Origin: an uncultured Bacteroidales bacterium
GTDB lineage: Bacteria > Bacteroidota > Bacteroidia > Bacteroidales > Paludibacteraceae
NCBI GenBank assembly: GCA_902798965.1
Contig: CADBYS010000025.1
Location: 1 to 48,518 of the forward strand
Reading direction: 5' to 3'
DNA: 48,518 nucleotides
Shown here: piece by piece, positions 34,024-43,500 of the stretch
Layout: each line of letters starts with the position of its first letter
How positions within the stretch are numbered: position 1 is the stretch's first letter
The notes under the pieces: generated by a model
The model's input: only the letters and a program-made list of their open reading frames with translations
Database searches by the model: none
Told to the model about the DNA's origin: nothing
Made by a program: the position numbers and the translations under genes

Positions 34024-36834
34024 ATGAAAGGTAAGAAATATATACTTCTGTTGGCACTCGGCTTGATGGCGTTGAGCGCCACTGCCCGTCAGTTTGAGCA
34101 AGGTGAGAAACTGTATGTAAACACGGATCAGAGTCAGCGTGACGGTGATGGCAAGTTCAACTGGAAAGATGCCAATGCCAAATTATTTTTGTATGTATGG
34201 AAAATCGCGAACGGTGCGCCAACCAACGAGACTTGGTTACCGCTGAGCGAGCAGAGTGGTGACTTGTACACGTGCGCAATGCCTGCGGGTGAGTTCCACA
34301 AGTGCATCGTGGTGCGCAAGAGCAGTAGCGGAACAGCCGGAAACTGGAACGATAAGTGGAACCAGACAGGCGACATCGACTTTGCCGATGCGGCAGGTAA
34401 GAACTGCCTGTACAGGTTTTGGCAGGGCGGCGCAGGCAGCGAGTGGCGACCGGTAGCCCCGGCGCTGAGCGAGGTGAAAGCCTTCGCCGATGCCGAGCGT
34501 TCGGCTAACCGCGAAGAGCTGATACATATCTGCCCTACCACTTGGGGTAACCCCTTCTCCCTGCGCGTGAAGCTCAAAGCCGACAAGTCGGATTATGATT
34601 ACGCGAGCGTCATCAACCACGGCTGGTACATGAGTACCGACGGCAACACCTGGACATCGGTGGACGGTCGTGCCGGTGCTATCAGCGAGGAAGAGGGTGC
34701 GCAAGCCATCATCAACAATGTGCTGCCCGCCTCCGGAAGCGTGCTCTACTACTACCTGCATTCGTCGGTTGTGGCAGGCCGCCGACTCATCAAACTCACG
34801 CCCGATGCCACAGGTTGCGACTTGGACTGCAAGATCACGTTCTTTGGCGTAGCAAGTTCCGAGGTGAATGTCAATGACACGACATATACCTTGGACGGTA
34901 TGGTTGCGTTCGGTGTACCTTGCGGCGATCTGGTCATCACGTGCGACGGCAAATCCGATACCATCAAAGCTGCTAAAGCCAAGAGTCCGCAAATTTTCTC
35001 GATAAAAGGTCTGCCGGCTGCAACTACCAATGGCAAGACAACCACGGCAGTAGCGAAGTTTTTGGGCAATGAAGCCGGGAAAGTGACCGCTAAGGTCGAT
35101 ATCCCGAACGTTTCGCAGGGTATAACCTATAAGCATATCGACGTGCTTGTGGGGGATAGTGCGCTGCTGAAGCCTGCCGGAGCTGATTATTCCAACAAGT
35201 ATATCTGGTACATCGACGGCGAAGAGACAAACTGGCAAGGTGACCAAACCGTTTCCCACAATGAGGCGAACACCACACGTTATACCTATCGCGAGTTCAA
35301 TCCTCCCGCAGGTACGATGGAAGATTTGATGAGCAACGGCAATTACGAGTCAACGGATGCAACGGTGTATGGGCAGAAGTGGCAGAAGTCGCTCATCAGC
35401 GATTATGAGTTCTGGGGCAAGTACCCCGAGACGGGAAATACGCAGATCAGTTTCTATACCGATACCCTGGGTACAAATTGCGTCAATCCCAACAAACGAA
35501 ACAGCAACGGTTTTGCAGTAGTCAAGAACGCCAACAACTTTTTCTACACTTTTGCCAAGGTCACGGCGCGCGAGGGTGAGTACTTTGCCCTGTTCGATGC
35601 TGCCAGCGATGGCGTAGCCGGCAAGAAAGCCTGGTACGCAATCACATCCAACAACCCGAATCTGAAACTCCGCAAAGGTACTACCTACCTCTTCTCGTTC
35701 TGGGCTGCGAACATCAACAACTACGGCGAGATGGACAATGCCGCCAAACTGCAATTCCAGATCAATGGCAAGAACTTAGGCAATCCGCTCGATTTGGGTA
35801 GTGTCGAGTTCCGCAACAACCGTTGGCACCAGTGTTCGGCTACATATTATGCCGATGACGATGCTGACGATGTAACGATCTCGGTTATCAACCTGAATAC
35901 CAACACCCTGAACACCGGCAACGACTTCGCACTCGACGATATCCAGTTCCGCGCCGTAAGCAGTGAGACGCGTTCGGTACGCATTCAGCAGGTATTCGAG
36001 GTGCAGACGCACGAGCCGCAGTTACCCAAGCTTGCTGTAGCCTCGAAGAGCCGCGGCTGCGACTCCACAGCCTACGATGCCAAGCTCACCGTGACCTATG
36101 CTAACCCCAAGGGAAAACTGGTGATCGAAGACATCACCACAGCAACCACCGTGCTTGAGCAAACGATGCCGGCAATAGCCGACGGAGAATGGGATAAACA
36201 GAAGACGTACACCCTGACGCAACGGGTAGGCGAAGACAAGAGCCACACCTATCATGCTTACTTTGCCGAATTTACTAAAGCTGAGGCTACCGCCGCATCT
36301 GACGTGCCGGAGTTCGAGAACTGCTGCATTGATGGGCGCATGTACCGCAAGTGGAACAACGTGCTCTTCATCGACAACGGCGACAATGCCTACAAGGCTT
36401 TCCAGTGGTACAAGAACGGCGAGAAACTCAAGGACGAAACCTCGCAGCGTTATTATACAGGCAGCACATCTATGGAGGGAACAACCGATCTCTATCACTG
36501 CGTGATGACCAAACAGGACAATACGGAAGAGAAGTCGTGCGCGCTAACCTTCGACCAGACACCGAAAGCCATAGATGCGGCCGTGGACGGTTTGACGGGC
36601 GATAATATAATCGTTTATCCCACAAGCGTGAAAGCCGGCGGTACGGTTACGCTTCACATGGCTACATCGAGTAGGGTACAAGCCACGCTGATTACTCCTT
36701 CAGGACAAACCATCGCCACGCACCTGCTGCAGGGCGAACAACATACCATCGATATGCCTGCCGCAGCGGGATTGTACCTGCTCGTGCTGCAACACAACGA
36801 AACACAAAGCATCGTCAAAATCAATATTTACTAA
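34024..36834 (+). CDS. T9SS-exported multidomain surface protein
   Basis: This encodes 936 residues from ATG 34024, where a signal peptide starts (MKGKKYILLLALGLMALSATA); an upstream in-frame GTG would bury it. After the signal comes a Trp-rich module ('LFLYVWKIANG', 'MPAGEFHKCIVVRK', 'TGDIDF') that recalls small carbohydrate-binding modules. A region with 'TYTLDGMVAF' and 'VITCDGKSD' follows. Residues ~430-660 form a jelly-roll-like domain ('TYLFSFWAANINNYGEM', 'NDFALDDIQFRAV') similar to CBM4/9-type or CBM-like domains. Then come an Ig-like 'FQWYKNGEKL' module and a type A sorting domain ('IIVYPTSVKAGG', 'LITPSGQTI', final 'KINIY'). The N-terminal ~650 residues are collinear with the giant protein starting near 40584. 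No catalytic motif was recognised. The downstream OmpA-family gene starts 4 nt after the stop. Confidence 0.87.
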   Translation: MKGKKYILLLALGLMALSATARQFEQGEKLYVNTDQSQRDGDGKFNWKDANAKLFLYVWKIANGAPTNETWLPLSEQSGDLYTCAMPAGEFHKCIVVRKSSSGTAGNWNDKWNQTGDIDFADAAGKNCLYRFWQGGAGSEWRPVAPALSEVKAFADAERSANREELIHICPTTWGNPFSLRVKLKADKSDYDYASVINHGWYMSTDGNTWTSVDGRAGAISEEEGAQAIINNVLPASGSVLYYYLHSSVVAGRRLIKLTPDATGCDLDCKITFFGVASSEVNVNDTTYTLDGMVAFGVPCGDLVITCDGKSDTIKAAKAKSPQIFSIKGLPAATTNGKTTTAVAKFLGNEAGKVTAKVDIPNVSQGITYKHIDVLVGDSALLKPAGADYSNKYIWYIDGEETNWQGDQTVSHNEANTTRYTYREFNPPAGTMEDLMSNGNYESTDATVYGQKWQKSLISDYEFWGKYPETGNTQISFYTDTLGTNCVNPNKRNSNGFAVVKNANNFFYTFAKVTAREGEYFALFDAASDGVAGKKAWYAITSNNPNLKLRKGTTYLFSFWAANINNYGEMDNAAKLQFQINGKNLGNPLDLGSVEFRNNRWHQCSATYYADDDADDVTISVINLNTNTLNTGNDFALDDIQFRAVSSETRSVRIQQVFEVQTHEPQLPKLAVASKSRGCDSTAYDAKLTVTYANPKGKLVIEDITTATTVLEQTMPAIADGEWDKQKTYTLTQRVGEDKSHTYHAYFAEFTKAEATAASDVPEFENCCIDGRMYRKWNNVLFIDNGDNAYKAFQWYKNGEKLKDETSQRYYTGSTSMEGTTDLYHCVMTKQDNTEEKSCALTFDQTPKAIDAAVDGLTGDNIIVYPTSVKAGGTVTLHMATSSRVQATLITPSGQTIATHLLQGEQHTIDMPAAAGLYLLVLQHNETQSIVKINIY

Positions 36835-36838
36835 AACT

Positions 36839-38428
36839 ATGAACACCCCGACACGTCTCATAGCCACGCTGTTTGCCATAACTTGCCTCAGTGCAGCAGG
36901 TGCCCAAGAGAGAATAGTCGTTCCCGGACAAGAACTGCTGGAAGTGCAGTTCGTGGAGCACCGAACTACCATCGAAACCGACCCCACGCAGATTGACAGT
37001 CTGGTACATGTGCGCACCCTCGAGATGCGTACGTACGGTGATACCGTGCATACCGTAACCGCGCAAGAAAAGCAGGTGCCCCTGCCTATCGACTCTGCTT
37101 CCCGCCGCGGACATTACGTCGAGTTCCACTTGGGCGCAGGTCTGGGCAGCACGGGCTACGGGCTGTTCGCCCTCAAGCAACCCGTGGGCGACATGAAAAC
37201 GAAAGGCTACGAGGGCTACGAGCAGGCTGCGTTGTCGGGCGTGGTACAACTGCAATACGCCTATTTCTTCCACAAGAATGTCGGTATAGGCATTGGTGCC
37301 TGGCTGGCGGAATACACGTCGTACGGTCATTTGGATGGCAAGTTTGTTTACCCAAACCAGCTTGACGACGACACAGGAGCAGACGGATTAGGCAAGAGAG
37401 AATCCTATGAGCATCATACCGATATAACCAATTGGCGCGAGCGTCAGACTATTCATATGGTAGGCGTTCCTGTCAGCCTGCAGTTCCAGGCTTGGGGCAA
37501 ACGCAATCGTGCGGGGTTCTTTTTCGACCTCGGTGCAACGCCCACCTATACGCTTAAAACAGACTACCGTGTGCTCAGTGGCGAGATTGAGCATTGGGGA
37601 CTCTACCGCGGCAACGTCCCGATGCACGACAAACCCGACCACGGATTCCTGACTATCCCCTATGACAAGATAAAGAACACCTCGGGCAAAAACACACTGC
37701 GTCAGATAGGAGCTACGGGTTTTGCCGACTTGGGTCTGCTGGTGCGCATGAGTCTGCATACCGATCTGCTCATCGGCGTGTATGCCCACTACGCTATCCT
37801 TGATATGCAAGTAGGCACACCGGGTGACCTTGGCTGGAAGGATGATCAGTATCCCAACCAGGGCAATGTGGAATACAGCGGCATGCTCAGCTCGAACTGC
37901 GTGAGCAACCTCCATCCCTGGGAGGCCGGCGTGAAGCTCGGCATCCATTGGCATAGCTTGGAGAAGCCGAAGATGATCACCGAGCAGTTCATGGATACGA
38001 CCATCCATATCTCCCAGCGCGTGGATAGTATATGGAGCGAGCGCATCGATACCCTCGAGCGCCAAGGCTTGCGCGCGAGCGACAAGGTACAGATGCGCAT
38101 CGACAAGCTCAACCGTATTTACTTCGGCTTCGACAGTTACGTCCTGACCGCCGAATCCAAACGTTCGCTCGACCACATAGCCGAGCAGCTGAAGACGATC
38201 CCGAACAAGATCATCCTCGGTGGCCACGCCTCCAAGGAAGGTACGCGTGTTCACAACCACCGCTTGGCGCTCAACCGTGCGATGGTGGTTAAGTATTACC
38301 TGATGGATCGCGGTGTGCCGGCTAACCGACTCCTCGTCCGCGACTACGGCGCAACTACACCAAATGCCATCAATACCAATAACGATCTCACCCTCGACCG
38401 CCGCGTGGAAATCATCGTACTGGAGTAA
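36839..38428 (+). CDS. OmpA-family outer membrane protein (paralogue 2)
   Basis: This encodes 529 residues. It has a signal peptide (MNTPTRLIATLFAITCLSAAGA-QE), a barrel-like middle ('GHYVEFHLGAGLGSTGYGLF', 'LQYAYFFHKNVGIGIGAWLA') and a C-terminal OmpA domain from ~427 ('YFGFDSYVL', 'IILGGHASKEG', 'LALNRAMVVKYYL', 'LDRRVEIIVLE'). It is a clear paralogue of the 31512-33164 product, with the same order of elements, including the Cys-poor barrel and the 'R(I/V)D(S/T)...ER(I/L)(D/E)T' linker. Its start is 4 nt after the stop of the secreted T9SS protein, so the two are almost certainly one operon; the OmpA protein may anchor or present its partner. Confidence 0.9.
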   Translation: MNTPTRLIATLFAITCLSAAGAQERIVVPGQELLEVQFVEHRTTIETDPTQIDSLVHVRTLEMRTYGDTVHTVTAQEKQVPLPIDSASRRGHYVEFHLGAGLGSTGYGLFALKQPVGDMKTKGYEGYEQAALSGVVQLQYAYFFHKNVGIGIGAWLAEYTSYGHLDGKFVYPNQLDDDTGADGLGKRESYEHHTDITNWRERQTIHMVGVPVSLQFQAWGKRNRAGFFFDLGATPTYTLKTDYRVLSGEIEHWGLYRGNVPMHDKPDHGFLTIPYDKIKNTSGKNTLRQIGATGFADLGLLVRMSLHTDLLIGVYAHYAILDMQVGTPGDLGWKDDQYPNQGNVEYSGMLSSNCVSNLHPWEAGVKLGIHWHSLEKPKMITEQFMDTTIHISQRVDSIWSERIDTLERQGLRASDKVQMRIDKLNRIYFGFDSYVLTAESKRSLDHIAEQLKTIPNKIILGGHASKEGTRVHNHRLALNRAMVVKYYLMDRGVPANRLLVRDYGATTPNAINTNNDLTLDRRVEIIVLE

Positions 38429-38443
38429 ACGATGGGGATTTAA

Positions 38444-38508
38444 GGTCAACAATTAAAGACTATTAAAGACAATTACGATGAACCTGTAAGTCAATTAAAA
38501 ACAATTTG
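38444..38508 (-). repeat. TTTAATAGTTGAC repeat, two inverted copies
   Basis: Reading the minus strand, two copies of the pattern TTTAATWGTTGACC are present. They are the reverse complement of the repeats downstream of the GxxExxY gene (38983 onward), so that gene is bracketed by inverted copies. Confidence 0.65.
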
Positions 38509-38521
38509 AAGATATTGAGTT

Positions 38522-38980
38522 ATGGAGCAAGATAGGCAAATAACGCAGTGGGCTGATATGGTGTATGATATTGTAGGTGCGGGGATAGAGGTGCATAGTA
38601 CGTTGGGGTTTGGACTATCGGAAGGAGTGTACGAAGAGGCATTAAGCATTGAGTTGGAGGAAATGGGGTACGAGTGCTATACGCAAGTTGATTTGCCTAC
38701 ATATTATAAGGGGAGATTGATGGAAAAACGGTTCAGATTGGATTTGGTTGTAGAGGATGATATAGTTGTTGAGTTGAAAGCCGTGGAAAAGGTACTTCCC
38801 GAACACAGGGCACAACTATTCAACTACCTGCGCTTGACTAAGAAGCCTATAGGTGTACTAATAAACTTTGGTAGGTCGTTATATTCGGAGAAGTATATCT
38901 TTAACGAAGCAGAAAACACCGTGACGTTTTTCAACGCCAAGCATACCCGAGGAGCACATTCATTAGATGACTTTGAATAG
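38522..38980 (+). CDS. GxxExxY family protein
   Basis: This encodes 152 residues. The family motif is visible as 'GIEVHSTLGFGLSEGVYEEAL' split around G-x-x-E-x-x-Y (GLSEGVYEEAL). A PD-(D/E)xK-like core follows: 'RLDLVVEDDIVVELKAV', with an Asp, a second acidic residue and ELK. This matches GxxExxY proteins (PDDEXK_3 type), which are widespread and scattered in Bacteroidota; their function is unknown but a nuclease-like fold is predicted. Length is a little above the usual ~125-140. The gene is more AT-rich than its neighbours and is bracketed by inverted repeats, which suggests acquisition as a small cassette. Confidence 0.88.
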   Translation: MEQDRQITQWADMVYDIVGAGIEVHSTLGFGLSEGVYEEALSIELEEMGYECYTQVDLPTYYKGRLMEKRFRLDLVVEDDIVVELKAVEKVLPEHRAQLFNYLRLTKKPIGVLINFGRSLYSEKYIFNEAENTVTFFNAKHTRGAHSLDDFE

Positions 38981-39106
38981 TTTTTAATAGTTAACCTACA
39001 AGTACCCAATGTAATTAGATTTTAATAGTCTTTAATAGTTGACTAAAAGTGACCAACGTAAATAGATGTTAATAGTTTTTAATAGTTGACCCCAAAAGCA
39101 CCAATG
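38981..39106 (+). repeat. 47-48-bp tandem repeat (TTTAATAGTTGAC...), about 2.6 copies
   Basis: TTTAATAG recurs at 38983, 39031 and 39078 with matching downstream words (TTGACTAAAAGTGACCAA-type, then GTAAATAGAT-type). The last copy runs into the start codon of the next gene at 39104. Another copy lies at 40099-40140. Confidence 0.75.
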
Positions 39107-39811
39107 AGAGAACTACCGACATACACCCCGGACTTTGAGGAATACATCCGCCAAGGCGAACCCGGCAAGAAGGAACGTGCCAAGATCTGGCGCACGGCCA
39201 TCGGCTTGCAGCAGGTGAAAGGTCTCACCATCTCCGACTACATGAAAGATTTAGTGCGTCGGAATATTGAAGGCGAAATATCTATGGATGAGGTACGAAA
39301 ACTAATAGATGAACATTACAAGGGCACACGTCCCAAACGTAAACCCCGAAATGACTATTATGGCTATACTCGCTGTTCTAAGGAGTTCACCACCTCATTC
39401 GAAGAGCATATTCAAAGACATAAAGCAAATGTCGGAATAAATGTCGGAAATGTTACAGAAAATACGCTAAATGTTACAGAAAACACTCGAAATGTTACAG
39501 AAAATGTCGGAATAAATGGTACAGATGTCGGAAAAAGTACATTGAAAAGTACATGGAAAAGTACATTGAAAAGTACATTGAAATGTACAAGGAAAAGCAT
39601 AGTTGACATTATCTCGCAAGATCCGAATGTTACTATTCCTCAAGTTGCGGAGCAGTTAGGGAAACATGTGCGAGGCATAGCTAAACATTTCGCCAAATTG
39701 CAGGCTGAAGGCTATATTCGCCGCGTAGGAGCAGACAAAGGTGGCCATTGGGAAGTGTTACCCCCTCAAGTACCCCCTCAAGTACCCCCTCAAGTACCCC
39801 CGCAAGTGTAG
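39104..39811 (+). CDS. VbhA-like antitoxin segment fused to a winged-helix domain, no Fic domain
   Basis: This encodes 235 residues from ATG 39104; an upstream TTG in the repeat is less likely. Residues ~5-70 ('EYIRQGEPGKKERAKIWRTA', 'IGLQQVKGLTISDYM', 'NIEGEISMDEVRKLID') closely resemble the N-terminal VbhA-type antitoxin region of Bacteroidota Fic proteins. The expected Fic catalytic core is absent: no HPFx(D/E)GN motif. Instead there is a low-complexity linker (NVTENT repeats, then KST-x-KST repeats at ~145-165). A winged-helix domain follows ('IVDIISQDPNVTIPQVAEQL', 'FAKLQAEGYIRRVG', 'GGHWEVL'), of the kind found at the C-terminus of AlbA_2/RecG-like regulators. Four PPQV repeats end the protein. 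It may be a DNA-binding regulator, an orphan antitoxin, or a deletion remnant of a Fic protein. Confidence 0.65.
   Translation: MRELPTYTPDFEEYIRQGEPGKKERAKIWRTAIGLQQVKGLTISDYMKDLVRRNIEGEISMDEVRKLIDEHYKGTRPKRKPRNDYYGYTRCSKEFTTSFEEHIQRHKANVGINVGNVTENTLNVTENTRNVTENVGINGTDVGKSTLKSTWKSTLKSTLKCTRKSIVDIISQDPNVTIPQVAEQLGKHVRGIAKHFAKLQAEGYIRRVGADKGGHWEVLPPQVPPQVPPQVPPQV
39540..39600 (+). repeat. 12-bp in-frame repeat (AAAAGTACATTG)
   Basis: About four copies of a 12-bp unit encode the KST-rich linker of the winged-helix protein. Immediately upstream (39440-39515) a TGTTACAGAAAA-type repeat encodes the NVTENT linker. Confidence 0.75.
39759..39806 (+). repeat. 12-bp in-frame repeat (CCCCCTCAAGTA), 4 copies
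   Basis: Four tandem 12-bp units encode the C-terminal PPQV repeats. Because the unit is a multiple of three, copy-number change would alter tail length without frameshift. Confidence 0.85.
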
Positions 39812-40160
39812 AACAAGTTTCATAGTGCAAGTAAAGTGCAAAATTTGCACTTTGGAAGAGAAATAAATAGTACAAAGAAAAATGAAATTATTAGTAATTG
39901 TTGGACTGAAATAGGTGAATGATTCAAAATCACGGGATATATACTATGTATATATAGGTAGTGGTGGGATACGATATTACCCCGATGAGCCCACATGAAT
40001 ACCACAATAGCCACCCGCAAATACGATAACAATGATAAAAACTACATAAGAAATTTTGGAATAATTTTGGGTAATTTTTGACTAATTAAGTCCATTGTAA
40101 TAGTTGATAATAGTTTTTAATAGTTGACTAAAAAGTCACATTGTAAATTAAAAAAATAAC

Positions 40161-40310
40161 ATGGCACTTTTGACACTTTTGGCACTTTCCCATATAAATT
40201 GCTGAAAATGTGGACGCTGAAAAATGTCAAAAACCCCGAAAGTGCCAATAGTGCCAATAGTGCCACGCAAATTTTTAACCAAAGTGCAGAAAGTGCAAAT
40301 AGTGCAATGC
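40161..40310. repeat. Opposed clusters of AGTGCC/AGTGCA words
   Basis: GGCACTTTT-type words at 40161-40188 face AGTGCCAAT (three tandem copies from 40239) and AGTGCA words (to about 40305). The two clusters are inverted relative to each other and separated by about 50 nt, so a large stem is possible. Confidence 0.6.
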
Positions 40311-40340
40311 TAATTTTTAACAACATATCCAACATCACAT

Positions 40341-40367
40341 CATCCGTTTTGCCGGATGTTATCCGGC
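40341..40367. repeat. Overlapping alternative hairpins
   Basis: CATCCG (40341-40346) pairs with CGGATG (40353-40358), while GCCGGAT (40351-40357) pairs with ATCCGGC (40361-40367). The two stems share bases and exclude each other. No T-tract follows. Confidence 0.5.
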
Positions 40368-40513
40368 GTGTAGTAGTACCATTTAAGGGACACAGATCTA
40401 CCAAACCGTTAGTGATAAGTTAGACATTAGTTAATTATTCGTTAGTTGTAGAGATACCCAAATGCTAACCAAGTGCTACTTGATAGCACCCCAAATAACA
40501 AAGAACAACCAAT

Positions 40514-40585
40514 CATGAAACACCCCAACATCATGAAACAAACATACAACATGAAACTACATAACACGAAACATATAACCACCAT
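40514..40585 (+). repeat. 18-bp repeat carrying several in-frame ATG codons
   Basis: CATGAAAC recurs at 40514, 40532 and 40550, exactly 18 bp apart, with a decayed copy (CACGAAAC) at about 40566. ATGs at 40515, 40533, 40551, 40584 and 40620 are all in the frame of the giant gene that follows. Confidence 0.75.
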
Positions 40586-43500
40586 GAATAATACTAACCC
40601 CACGCCTCATCCCACCGGTATGAGGCATAACATCGCTATTAAATCTCGTCAAGCACTTCTTTGTGCGCTTACCCTTCTGCTGTCGGTAGTGGGAGTGGGG
40701 ACTATGTCGGCACGTGACTTTACTGCCGGTGAAACGATTTACTTAAATACGAAAGCGAAATACAATTCAACGCCAGAGTCTGAGGGAGACTGGGGAAGTG
40801 GAGCAAAAATTCGAGTGTGGCTCTTTGGCGGTTCCAGTGCTGACCGCTGGGTAGAATTTTCGTGGTTTTGTGGCACGCTCTATAAGGTGGATATGCCAGC
40901 AGGTAACTGGACGAAATGTATTATAACACGTCAAAACCCATCTTTAGAACCCGGATGGGATGGCGTGACCTATAATAAAACGGGCGATATAGAAATTAAA
41001 GATGGTAATTATCTGCATACGTATAAAGAGGGCAATACGTATGTAACTTGGGGCTCATTATTATATTCTGACGGTACAACAAAATTCCGTTTCCACCAAT
41101 ATCCGGCTGATTGGGGTTTCTTTGGCAATGACTTGGGAACAAAGAACTATATATATGCATATTTCAAGTCTGTTGCGGGGTGTGCAGAACATTGGAGTGC
41201 TGCGGCTGAAGTTTATAAAGGGAAAATACTGCAAGTAACTATTCCTGCGGGTATATATGAGTCAGTAATCCTCACTCGACAAGATGCGACAAAAGAAAGA
41301 CCGAAGTGGGAATCGGTGTTTAAGCACAACACCGGCGATGATAACGAAAGTGAGATTATACCATTAAAAGATAGCCGGTTATTTGACAATCAGATTTATC
41401 TTCATAACTTTAGGCAGAAAGGCAAGTCCGGTGAAGGTTGGCAATGGCAAGCACCGCCGACGAGTGCGCCAAGCGATTTAATGGATACGTTTGAGGAAGC
41501 ACCGCGTGAAGACATTAATGTCTGTGCAGAAGCCATAACAAGGGGTGATCCGTTTACATTAACTCCCATATGGAATGATGCGCAGAATGATTATGCTTAC
41601 GATGAAAGCGGTGCGCCTATATGGTGGCAATGGAACAATTCGTCACTTAAATGGGAACTGACAGCGAATGATTTTTATGACAACCTGTCACTGAGCGGAA
41701 TGGAGGAGAGTCTGTTCTACTATATGTGGACATATCCCGATAGGAAAAAGTACCGTAGATTCTTGCACCTAAAGAAAACGACCTGTACGATTGATTGCGC
41801 AATTACTTCGATGGAAGTAGTGGCTTCGGCAGTCAATGTGGGCGATGGTACATATTATGTGGATGGTTTGGTTGCTTTCACCGAGGCAAGTGGCAGACTT
41901 ATCGCAACATGTGATGGCGTGACAACCGCGATTAGTTCACCTACCAGCCCAGCTACCTTTACTCTCACTTTAACTGCTGATGGCGCAAAGGATAACATTC
42001 GTGTGTATTTTGAAGGTGACCCAACTTGTGAGGCAACACGTGAAATAGATGCTCCTTCAACAACTACGACAATAATCCCTCACATTTCAACGGAAAGTGG
42101 TTACTATTCTCCGGCTAAGGCAACCTATCGCCACGATGAAGTGGTAACATTGTCGCACAATGCTGCGGCTACCGCCCCTTGGGACTGGCAAGACACCTTA
42201 GGTTCAGTAAAGACGTCAGGTGCCGTTGGCGCAGATAATACATACACTTTGCCCAAATTCAAGCACGATACAACTATAGTAGTGTATTACTCGGAGTATA
42301 ATCCGGCTGAGGAAACCGTCGGCAACCTTATGGGAAATAGTGGGTATGAGGAAGCTAAAGACTCTTTGTGGTATAGTTCGATAAGTGATTATACCTATAC
42401 AGGTCAATGGCTTTCCGGTTCCAAGCAAAACGTGTATGAATATGTCTTCTCGGGAGATACAGCAAGATATAATCAGAAAAATGGCTTATGGGGCATAACC
42501 AATAATGCCAATCGATTCTGGAAACGATATGCTAAAATAGGTGGACATGCAGGTAGTAGTAAATTCGCTACTTTCGATGGTGATGACACGGAAAAGATTG
42601 CATGGAGCGCAACTACGAAAGATAATACAAACCTTAAAATCCGTCAAGGAACGACGTATATCTTCTCGTTCTGGGTTGCAAATATCAATAACTATGGCGA
42701 GTTGGTAACGCGCGACACTACGAACTGCGCGATTCTGCAGTTCAAGATTCGTTGCAAACGCAAAGACACGGGTGCCTGGGTGGAAGCTTTCTTGGGCGAT
42801 TCCACGAATCTGAATGAACGCTTGTATCGTAATAACCAGTGGCACCAGAACTCAGCAACATTCTCAACCAAGCGGTATTTCGGTGAGGATTTCGATGCAG
42901 ACTCCGTTGTTATCTCTGTGGTGGACAAAAACAAGCGCGGAATGCGTATCGGTAACGACTTCGCGTTGGATGATATCAGTTTCAAGGCTATTACGACAGG
43001 CCAGCGTACCACTCGTGCCCGTGAGCGTTTTGAGGTGAACTATGTTGAACCCGCTACAGAGCCTAAGAATCTGAAGGTGGAGTGGGTTACTACGCCCAAA
43101 TGTGGCGACAAAGACACCTGTACTATTCGCGTTTCGTTCCGCTACCCGAAGATTACCACACACGCCATCCATCTGGAACTCAAAGACTTGGTTGATGGCG
43201 GTTATGGCACATTGGTGGCCGATTCTGTGTTGCCCAAACCTGCCGGCGTAGGTGATTCAACAGACTATGTATGTCTGTTCACCAGCGGTAGCTATCCGGG
43301 TGCGCGTAAGAGAACAAGCGTTAAAGCCGATGCAAAAGCACATAACTTCCAGGTAAAACTAACTGTAACAGATGATCGTAAGAAAGCTCACGGCGGTACT
43401 ATTTCCAAATCTACTGATCCTGCCCCGGGTATACCTGCACTTTCCATTACCAAAGCTGATTTGGTATATCCTTCTTGTGGAGGCAAGACGTACAACTTGA

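Larger units (their letters stand above)
39812..40514. other. AT-rich intergenic region, repeats but no convincing gene
   Basis: This stretch of about 700 bp holds a near-palindrome at 39833-39853 (AAAGTGCAAA, A, TTTGCACTTT), a further TTTAATAGTTGAC copy (40099-40140), two opposed clusters of (A)GTGCC words (40161-40188 and 40239-40310), and small hairpins at 40341-40367 and 40473-40489. Short open frames on both strands (about 74 and 95 codons) come from the repeats. No clear TAnnTTTG promoter with a correctly spaced -33 box was found. Confidence 0.6.

Noticed and set aside
38981-39106. Possible CRISPR array at the 47-48-bp repeats
   Set aside because: The repeats are contiguous and degenerate with no unique spacers of constant length, and no cas genes are nearby.
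38522-39811. Classic toxin-antitoxin operon formed by the GxxExxY gene and the VbhA-like gene
   Set aside because: The genes are 123 nt apart with repeats between them, GxxExxY is not a known toxin, and no Fic domain is present.
40117-40404. Minus-strand frame (~95 codons) with hydrophobic stretches
   Set aside because: The hydrophobic residues are the reverse reading of the same AGTGCC/GCACT repeats; the match to a membrane protein is most likely an artefact.
40199-40423. Short + strand frame (~74 codons) with NSANSAT repeats
   Set aside because: Its composition derives directly from the AGTGCC word repeats; no promoter or homologous feature was recognised.
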